The translations under genes were made by a program, and so were the position numbers. Below are positions 6,907-12,646 of a stretch of 12,646 bases of DNA, piece after piece. Origin of the DNA: an alpha proteobacterium 3107 (GTDB lineage Bacteria; Pseudomonadota; Alphaproteobacteria; Rhodobacterales; Rhodobacteraceae). The notes under the pieces are model-generated. The model was not told where the DNA came from. It made no database searches and saw only the letters and a program-made list of their open reading frames with translations. The stretch lies in assembly GCA_001483205.1 (NCBI GenBank), contig JPPB01000245.1, forward strand, positions 1 through 12,646, given 5' to 3'. The number at the start of each line of letters is the position of its first letter. Within the stretch, counting starts at the first letter, position 1.

Positions 6907-7750
6907 TCAGGGCTTCACCGGCTCTCAGGGCACATTCCACTCCGAACAAGCCATCGCCTACGGCACAAAGATGGTCGGCGGTGTCACGCCGGGCAAGGGC
7001 GGGCAAACCCATCTCGGCCTGCCGGTTTTCAACTCGGTCCATGAGGCCCGCGCCACCACCGGGGCCAATGCCTCTGTCATCTACGTCCCGCCGCCCTTTG
7101 CCGCCGATTCGATGCTGGAGGCCATCGACGCAGGCATGGAGATCATCGTCTGCATCACCGAGGGCATTCCGGTGCTTGACATGATGCGGGTGAAACGGGC
7201 GCTGGAGGGCACCCGCACCACCCTTGTCGGCCCCAACTGCCCCGGCGTCATCACGCCCGACGCCTGCAAGATCGGCATTATGCCCGGCCACATCCACAAG
7301 CGCGGCTCTGTGGGCGTCGTGTCCCGCTCCGGCACGCTGACCTATGAGGCGGTGAAGCAGACCACCGATGTGGGGCTGGGGCAATCCACCTGCGTCGGCA
7401 TCGGCGGCGACCCGATCAAGGGGACAGAGCATATCGACGCGCTCGAATGGTTCCTGGCCGATGACGAAACCACAAGCATCGTGATGATCGGCGAGATCGG
7501 TGGCTCGGCAGAGGAAGAGGCGGCGGCGTTCCTGAAGGATGAGGCGCGCAAGGGGCGGAAAAAGCCCGTCGCCGGTTTCATCGCCGGGCGCACCGCGCCG
7601 CCGGGCCGTCGCATGGGCCACGCGGGGGCGATTGTCGCCGGGGGCAAGGGCGGGGCCGAGGACAAGATCGAGGCGATGCGCAGCGCAGGCATCGTCGTTG
7701 CCGAAAGCCCCGCCGGGCTGGGCGAGGCGGTGCTGGAGGCCATCGGGTAA
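6869..7750 (+). CDS. sucD: succinyl-CoA synthetase alpha subunit
   Basis: Alpha subunit of succinate-CoA ligase, partner of SucC; it binds CoA and carries the phosphohistidine intermediate. Length 293 is normal. The N-terminal CoA-binding Rossmann domain runs [17 protein letters not shown] (13-29) and GGVTPGKGG (37-45). [11 protein letters not shown] (70-80) and [13 protein letters not shown] (94-106) lie in the CoA-binding domain, and GPNCPGVI and SRSGTLTYE begin the ligase domain. The active-site histidine is His251 in [18 protein letters not shown] (6858-6862) lies 6 nt before the ATG. The gene is intact despite the cargo upstream; its distance from sucC (3,525 nt) is highly unusual for two subunits needed in equal amounts. 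Short pieces of it recur in the mini-ORFs at 4454 and 5912. Confidence 0.98.
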   Translation: MAVLINENTRVICQGFTGSQGTFHSEQAIAYGTKMVGGVTPGKGGQTHLGLPVFNSVHEARATTGANASVIYVPPPFAADSMLEAIDAGMEIIVCITEGIPVLDMMRVKRALEGTRTTLVGPNCPGVITPDACKIGIMPGHIHKRGSVGVVSRSGTLTYEAVKQTTDVGLGQSTCVGIGGDPIKGTEHIDALEWFLADDETTSIVMIGEIGGSAEEEAAAFLKDEARKGRKKPVAGFIAGRTAPPGRRMGHAGAIVAGGKGGAEDKIEAMRSAGIVVAESPAGLGEAVLEAIG

Positions 7751-7790
7751 GGTTTGGGCAACCGGCGCGCAGGCAGAAGGGAGAACGGGC

Positions 7791-8273
7791 ATGACATTCG
7801 TAGAGGCGACAGGAGCCGGATTTGCGAAATATTTCGTGATGTCGGGGAGGGCGTTGCGCTCTGACTTCTGGTGGTTCATGCTGACTTTATGTGTTATTCT
7901 GCCTGTGGTTGTCGCTTTGCTCGACGAAAACCTGTTTGATGCGCCCGACGGGGAAGGGCCAATCTCAATCACCTATTCAATCTTCGCGATCATCCCGTTC
8001 TTTACCGCTGCGGTGCGGCGGCTGCACGATACCGGGCGCTCGGCATGGTTTATGTTCGGCGTTTACCTTCTGCCCATCGCCTGCGCGATGCTCGGCGGCT
8101 TTATCGCGGTCGCAATCGGGGCCTGGACCGACACCCACCCCTACGCCTCCAGCCTGATCGGCTTTGTTGCCGGTTTTGTGGTTGGCATTGCAATTCCCAT
8201 CCGCTGGCTCGTTCAGAAATCCGAACCCGGCCCCAACCGATACGGCCCCAACCCCCATGAGGCGACACCATGA
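7791..8273 (+). CDS. DUF805 family membrane protein
   Basis: Small integral membrane protein of 160 residues belonging to DUF805, a family of unknown function. Diagnostic features are the N-terminal FAKYFVMSGRALRSDFWWF (11-29), the AVRRLHDTGRSAWF motif (74-87) between membrane segments, and the C-terminal GPNRYGPNP (147-155). About four hydrophobic segments are visible (roughly 26-44, 60-75, 86-110 and 119-140). The start at 7791 is preceded by AGAAGGGAGA (7775-7784) and opens directly into the family's conserved part; a longer frame from 7539 only reads through sucD out of frame. The stop overlaps the sucA start as ATGA, so its translation is coupled to E1 of 2-oxoglutarate dehydrogenase. 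A link to that enzyme, for example membrane association, is speculation. Confidence 0.9.
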   Translation: MTFVEATGAGFAKYFVMSGRALRSDFWWFMLTLCVILPVVVALLDENLFDAPDGEGPISITYSIFAIIPFFTAAVRRLHDTGRSAWFMFGVYLLPIACAMLGGFIAVAIGAWTDTHPYASSLIGFVAGFVVGIAIPIRWLVQKSEPGPNRYGPNPHEATP

Positions 8274-11236
8274 CCGAACAGTCCCGCAATGATCAGTTCC
8301 GCGCCTCGTCCTTCATGCAGGGGCACAACGCGGTCTATCTGGAGCAGCTTCACGCCCGGTTTGCGGGCGACCCCGGCGCGGTGGATGCGGCCTGGGCCGA
8401 GTTTTTCCGCCGGATGAGCGATGGCGGGGATGACGGGGCCGCCATACAGCGCGAAGCAACCGGGCCGTCCTGGGCGCGCGCCGACTGGCCACCCCGCCCC
8501 GCTGATGAGCTGACCGCCGCGCTCGACGGCCAATGGCCGGAGCAAGAGGCCAAAGCCGCCGCCGACGGCATTCGCGCCAAAGCAACCGAACAGGGCATCG
8601 GCGTCTCTGATGATCAGGTCAGGCGGGCGGCCTTCGATTCGGTCCGCGCGCTGATGCTGATCCGCACCTATCGGGTGCGCGGCCACCTTGCCGCCAATCT
8701 TGATCCGCTCGCACAGCGCGACCAGACGCCGCCGCCTGACCTGACCCCGGCATTCTATGGCTTCCACGACGCCGACATGGACCGGCCGATCTTTCTCGAC
8801 AATGTGCTGGGGCTTCAGGTTGCCACCATGCGCGAGATTCTGAAAATCGTGAAACGCACCTATTGCGGCACTTTCGCGCTGCAATACATGCACATTTCAA
8901 ACGGGGATGAGGTGGGTTGGCTGAAAGCGCGGATCGAGGGCTTTGACAAGGAAATCCGCTTTACCCGCAAGGGGCGCCGGGCGATCCTGAACAAGCTGGT
9001 CGAGGCCGAGGGGTTTGAGCGGTTCCTGCATGTCAAATACATGGGCACAAAGCGCTTTGGCCTTGACGGGGGCGAGGCGCTGATCCCGGCGATGGAACAG
9101 ATCATCAAGCGCGGCGGTGCGCTCGGGGTCAAAGACATCATCATCGGGATGCCGCACCGGGGGCGGCTCAACATTCTTGCCAACGTGATGAGCAAACCCT
9201 ACCGTGCGATTTTCAACGAATTTCAGGGCGGCAGTTTCAAGCCCGAGGATGTGGACGGCTCCGGCGACGTGAAATATCACCTGGGCGCGAGTGCGGACCG
9301 GGAGTTCGACGGCAATTCCGTCCATATCTCGCTGACCGCAAACCCCAGCCATCTGGAGGCGGTGAACCCCGTCGTGCTCGGCAAGGCGCGCGCCAAGCAG
9401 GACCAGGTGCATGACGAAAACCGCTCTGCCGTTCTGCCGGTGCTGTTGCACGGGGATGCGGCCTTTGCCGGTCAGGGAGTGGTGGCGGAGTGTTTCGCGC
9501 TTTCGGGCCTGATCGGGCACAAGACCGGCGGCACCATGCACATTATCGTCAATAACCAGATCGGCTTTACCACTGCGCCGCATTTCAGCCGTTCGTCGCC
9601 ATATCCGACCGACATCGCCCTGATGGTCGAGGCCCCGATCTTTCACGTCAATGGCGACGACCCCGAGGCCGTGGTCCACGCCGCCCGGGTCGCCACCGAG
9701 TTCCGGCAGAAATTTCACAAGGATGTGGTGCTCGACATCTTCTGCTATCGCCGTTTCGGTCATAACGAAGGCGATGAGCCGATGTTCACCAACCCGCTGA
9801 TGTATAAGAAGATCAAGGCCCATAAGACCACGCTGCAACTGTATACGGAGCGGCTGGTGGATGAGGGGCTGATCTCCGGGGAGGAAATTGAGCAGATGAA
9901 GGCCGCCTTTCAGACCCGGCTGGGCGAGGAGTTTGAGGCAGGCAAGAGCTATAAGCCCAACAAGGCCGACTGGCTGGATGGCCGCTGGTCGAAACTGGAG
10001 ATCAAGGACGAAGACTATCAGCGCGGCAAGACGGCAATCAGCAAGAAGGCGTTCAGGGAAATCGGCCAGGCGCTGACCACCATCCCCGAGGGCCTGGCCC
10101 CGCACAAGACAGTGGCGCGGATGCTGAAGACCAAGGCCGGGATGATCACGTCCGGGCAGGGGATTGACTGGGCGACGGGCGAGGCGCTGGCTTTTGGCTC
10201 GCTGCTGCTGGAGGGCTTTCCGGTGCGCATCGCCGGGCAGGACGCCACCCGCGGCACCTTCAGCCACCGCCATTCCGGGATCGTCGATCAGAATACCGAG
10301 GCGCGTCATTACCCGCTCAACCATATCCGCGACGGGCAAAAACGTTACGAAGTGATCGACTCGGCGCTGTCCGAATACGCGGTTCTGGGGTTTGAATACG
10401 GCTATAGCCTGGCCGAACCCAATGCGCTGGTGCTGTGGGAGGCCCAGTTCGGGGATTTTGCCAATGGCGCGCAGATCATGTTCGACCAGTTCATCAGTTC
10501 GGGCGAGGCCAAATGGCTGCGCATGTCGGGGCTGACGGTTCTGCTGCCCCATGGTTTCGAGGGGCAGGGGCCGGAACATTCCTCTGCCCGTCTGGAACGG
10601 TTCCTGCAAATGTGCGGCGGGGACAACTGGATCGTGGCCAACTGCACGACGCCTGCGAATTACTTCCATATCCTGCGCCGTCAGATGCACCGGACCTTTC
10701 GCAAGCCGCTGATCCTGATGACGCCGAAATCGCTGCTCAGGCACAAGTTCGCGGTGTCGTCTGTCGATGACTTTACCGGTGATGCCTCTTTCCACCGCAT
10801 TCTGTGGGATGACGCGCAGAAAGGCCATTCCGACACGGTGCTGGTTGCCGATGACAGGATCAGGCGTGTGGTCATGTGCTCGGGCAAGGTGTATTTCGAT
10901 CTGTTGGAAGAGCGCGACCGGCGCGGGATCAACGACATTTATCTGATGCGGGTTGAGCAGTTCTATCCGCTGCCGGCCATGAGCCTGATGCACGAATTGG
11001 GCCGCTTTAAGACCGCAGATGTGGTCTGGTGTCAGGAAGAACCCAGAAATCAGGGCGCATGGTCCTTTATCGAACCCAATATCGAATGGGTTCTGGGCCG
11101 GATTGGCGCATCGGTCGGGCGCGCGGCCTATGCCGGGCGGCCTGCTTCTGCCTCGCCCGCGACCGGCTTGTCCAGCCAGCACAAGGCACAACAAGAGGCG
11201 CTCGTGAATGATGCGCTGACCATCAAGAGGAAATGA
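8270..11236 (+). CDS. sucA: 2-oxoglutarate dehydrogenase E1 component
   Basis: Thiamine-diphosphate-dependent E1 of the 2-oxoglutarate dehydrogenase complex: it decarboxylates 2-oxoglutarate and passes the succinyl group to the lipoyl arm of SucB. The 988 residues fit the usual length in alphaproteobacteria. The N-terminus has the short E2/E3-interaction helix region (SSFMQGHNAVYLEQLH). GMPHRGRLN begins at Gly293, HGDAAFAGQG (394-403) is part of the thiamine-diphosphate site with Asp396, and RRFGHNEGDEP (494-504) follows. The C-terminal transketolase domain includes GTFSHRHSGIVDQ and EAQFGDFANGAQ. It overlaps the DUF805 gene by 4 nt and ends 3 nt before sucB, so sucD, DUF805, sucA and sucB look like one translation-coupled block. 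A 765-codon antisense frame across it is a high-GC shadow. Confidence 0.98.
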   Translation: MTEQSRNDQFRASSFMQGHNAVYLEQLHARFAGDPGAVDAAWAEFFRRMSDGGDDGAAIQREATGPSWARADWPPRPADELTAALDGQWPEQEAKAAADGIRAKATEQGIGVSDDQVRRAAFDSVRALMLIRTYRVRGHLAANLDPLAQRDQTPPPDLTPAFYGFHDADMDRPIFLDNVLGLQVATMREILKIVKRTYCGTFALQYMHISNGDEVGWLKARIEGFDKEIRFTRKGRRAILNKLVEAEGFERFLHVKYMGTKRFGLDGGEALIPAMEQIIKRGGALGVKDIIIGMPHRGRLNILANVMSKPYRAIFNEFQGGSFKPEDVDGSGDVKYHLGASADREFDGNSVHISLTANPSHLEAVNPVVLGKARAKQDQVHDENRSAVLPVLLHGDAAFAGQGVVAECFALSGLIGHKTGGTMHIIVNNQIGFTTAPHFSRSSPYPTDIALMVEAPIFHVNGDDPEAVVHAARVATEFRQKFHKDVVLDIFCYRRFGHNEGDEPMFTNPLMYKKIKAHKTTLQLYTERLVDEGLISGEEIEQMKAAFQTRLGEEFEAGKSYKPNKADWLDGRWSKLEIKDEDYQRGKTAISKKAFREIGQALTTIPEGLAPHKTVARMLKTKAGMITSGQGIDWATGEALAFGSLLLEGFPVRIAGQDATRGTFSHRHSGIVDQNTEARHYPLNHIRDGQKRYEVIDSALSEYAVLGFEYGYSLAEPNALVLWEAQFGDFANGAQIMFDQFISSGEAKWLRMSGLTVLLPHGFEGQGPEHSSARLERFLQMCGGDNWIVANCTTPANYFHILRRQMHRTFRKPLILMTPKSLLRHKFAVSSVDDFTGDASFHRILWDDAQKGHSDTVLVADDRIRRVVMCSGKVYFDLLEERDRRGINDIYLMRVEQFYPLPAMSLMHELGRFKTADVVWCQEEPRNQGAWSFIEPNIEWVLGRIGASVGRAAYAGRPASASPATGLSSQHKAQQEALVNDALTIKRK

Positions 11237-11239
11237 TCC

Positions 11240-12451
11240 ATGGCCGTAGAAATCCGTGTGCCCACCCTGGGCGAGAGCGTTACCGAAGCCACAATCGCGA
11301 CCTGGTTCAGGAAGCCCGGCGATGCGGTTGCCGCCGATGAAATGCTTTGCGAGTTAGAGACGGACAAGGTGACGCTCGAAGTGCCTGCCCCGGTTGCGGG
11401 CAGGTTGGATGAGATCATTGCCGGAGAGGGCGAAACGGTTGAGGTGGACGCGCTTTTGGCCACCATGAGCGCGGGCGAGGGGGCGGGGGATGCCGCGCCT
11501 GCCGCTGCGTCGGCTCCGCCGCCCGCCGCTGATGGGAAAGATGTCGGGCAAGCCACCGGAAAAGACGTGAAAAACGCCCCCGCCGCCGAAAAGATGATGG
11601 CGGAAAAGGGCCTCGACCCCGCCGGGGTGCCGGGCACCGGGCGCGACGGGCGGATAATGAAAGAGGATGTGCAGCGCGCCGCCTCTGCCGCCGCGTCATC
11701 GCCGCCCCCCGCTGCTGCTGCTCCGCGCACGCCGGTTGCCGCCGATGACACCGCCCGCGAGGAACGGGTGCGGATGACCCGCCTGCGCCAGACCATCGCC
11801 CGCCGTCTGAAAGACGCCCAGAACACCGCCGCGATGCTGACGACCTATAACGAGGTCGATATGACCGCAGTGATGGACCTGCGCAGGCAATACAAGGACT
11901 TGTTCGAGAAAAAGCACGGGGTGAAGCTGGGCTTTATGTCGTTTTTCGTCAAAGCCTGCTGTCAGGCGCTGAAGGACGTGCCGGAAGTCAATGCCGAGAT
12001 TGACGGCGATGAGGTGGTCTATAAGAACTTCGTTCATATGGGGGTTGCTGTCGGCACACCCACGGGCCTTGTAGTGCCGGTGGTGCGTGATGCTGACCGG
12101 ATGAGCTTTGCCGGGATCGAAAAGACGATCAGCGCGCTTGGTGCCCGCGCTCGTGACGGCAAACTGTCGATGGCCGAGATGCAGGGCGGCAGTTTCACGA
12201 TTTCCAATGGCGGGGTTTATGGGTCGCTGATGTCCTCGCCGATCCTCAACCCGCCGCAATCGGGCATTCTGGGGATGCACAGGATACAGGAGCGCCCGAT
12301 GGCGATCAGTGGTCAGGTGGTGATCCGCCCGATGATGTATCTGGCGCTGTCCTATGATCACCGGATCGTGGACGGTAAGGGCGCGGTGACTTTCCTGGTG
12401 CGGGTCAAGGAAGCGCTGGAGGATCCGCGCCGGTTGCTGATGGATTTGTGA
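11240..12451 (+). CDS. sucB: 2-oxoglutarate dehydrogenase E2 (succinyltransferase)
   Basis: Dihydrolipoamide succinyltransferase, the core of the 2-oxoglutarate dehydrogenase complex, making succinyl-CoA. Domains in order: one lipoyl domain (1-75) with the lipoylated Lys43 in [12 protein letters not shown]; an Ala/Pro-rich flexible linker; a peripheral-subunit-binding domain (about 105-140) with [16 protein letters not shown]; a second Ala/Pro linker; and the catalytic domain from about 170 to 403. The active-site motif YDHRIVDG places His374 and Asp378 where the family has them. Length 403 is normal. GAGGAA within the end of sucA acts as ribosome binding site. The E3 gene expected downstream is outside the window. 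Nothing unusual is seen in the frame. Confidence 0.98.
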   Translation: MAVEIRVPTLGESVTEATIATWFRKPGDAVAADEMLCELETDKVTLEVPAPVAGRLDEIIAGEGETVEVDALLATMSAGEGAGDAAPAAASAPPPAADGKDVGQATGKDVKNAPAAEKMMAEKGLDPAGVPGTGRDGRIMKEDVQRAASAAASSPPPAAAAPRTPVAADDTAREERVRMTRLRQTIARRLKDAQNTAAMLTTYNEVDMTAVMDLRRQYKDLFEKKHGVKLGFMSFFVKACCQALKDVPEVNAEIDGDEVVYKNFVHMGVAVGTPTGLVVPVVRDADRMSFAGIEKTISALGARARDGKLSMAEMQGGSFTISNGGVYGSLMSSPILNPPQSGILGMHRIQERPMAISGQVVIRPMMYLALSYDHRIVDGKGAVTFLVRVKEALEDPRRLLMDL

Positions 12452-12525
12452 CCCCCGTGCGGGGGGCGCGCGCGCCGTTCACCCCATTGAGGGGTGAGAC
12501 GGCGCGGCCCGGCGTTCCGCCGGGC
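12452..12525 (+). terminator. cluster of three GC-rich hairpins after sucB
   Basis: Three inverted repeats follow the sucB stop: CCCCCG/CGGGGG (12452-12465), a bulged stem CGCCGT..CACCCC/GGGGTGA..ACGGCG (12473-12504), and GCCCGGCG/CGCCGGGC (12507-12525). None is followed by a T-run, so a canonical intrinsic terminator is not shown; they may slow polymerase, protect the 3' end of the mRNA, or be parts of intergenic repeats. Confidence 0.35.
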
Positions 12526-12576
12526 GGGATCAGGGCCGAAACTTGGACTCAAAATCTGCTCGTCAGGCTATAGGCA

Positions 12577-12646
12577 AGACCTCTGCATAAGGCTGTATCG
12601 CCCCCCAAATGTCCCGCCCGGCGCTTGCGCCGGGCAGCGCCTGCCT
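12577..12646 (-). repeat. intergenic repeat, right copy (inverted)
   Basis: On the minus strand this reads AGGCAGGCGCTGCCCGG (12646-12630), then a 40-nt insert relative to the left copy that includes the 20-nt palindrome 12616-12635, then TATGCAGAGGTCT (12589-12577). The two blocks match those at 25-64, in opposite orientation. It may continue beyond the window edge. Confidence 0.5.

Noticed and set aside
6863..7972. 369-codon minus-strand open frame
   Set aside because: It is antisense to sucD and the DUF805 start. Its end resembles other minus-strand frames only because the sucD start is repeated on the plus strand.
8897..11194. 765-codon open frame on the minus strand
   Set aside because: It is wholly antisense to sucA, has low-complexity His/Arg/Gly composition with no family motifs, and is the usual mirror frame of a high-GC gene.

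Overview
The window is high-GC DNA carrying the core TCA-cycle operon in the order mdh, sucC, sucD, sucA, sucB, all on the + strand. That order, the short-type malate dehydrogenase and the codon choice point to an alphaproteobacterium, most likely a member of the Rhodobacteraceae; this placement is inference from gene order and composition, not from a search. The window opens with a non-coding stretch (1-268) and closes with hairpins and an intergenic repeat (12452-12646). The two ends share a small repeat in inverted orientation.

The housekeeping part makes malate dehydrogenase, both subunits of succinyl-CoA synthetase, and the E1 and E2 components of 2-oxoglutarate dehydrogenase. A small DUF805 membrane protein sits between sucD and sucA and overlaps the sucA start by 4 nt. 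The E3 gene (lpd) is not in the window.

The unusual part is accessory genes embedded inside this operon at two places. A GT2-like glycosyltransferase follows mdh directly (1252-1995). Between sucC and sucD, genes normally adjacent and encoding two subunits of one enzyme, lie about 3.5 kb of cargo: a NucS-like PD-(D/E)xK nuclease, an unrecognised 133-aa protein, a beta-class DNA methyltransferase fused to an HNH domain, and a GT25 glycosyltransferase. Sampled 60-nt stretches of cargo are about 50-53% GC against 73% in a sucD stretch (counted by hand), and the cargo uses ATA codons, so it looks acquired.

Two tiny intact ORFs punctuate the cargo. Both begin like SucD (MAVLI...TRVI), both jump in frame from SucD residue 12 to about residue 72, and each stop codon overlaps the start codon of the next cargo gene (TAATG before the methyltransferase, ATGA before GT25). 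The first ends in a copy of the SucC C-terminus; the second carries further SucD fragments. They therefore read as sucC/sucD-derived junction modules that provide a SucD-type translation start and couple it to an inserted gene. No integrase or transposase is present. My best hypothesis is that the sucC-sucD junction is a homology-driven acquisition site for accessory genes with a defence or cell-surface flavour, using recycled pieces of the flanking core genes as recombination anchors and translational leaders.
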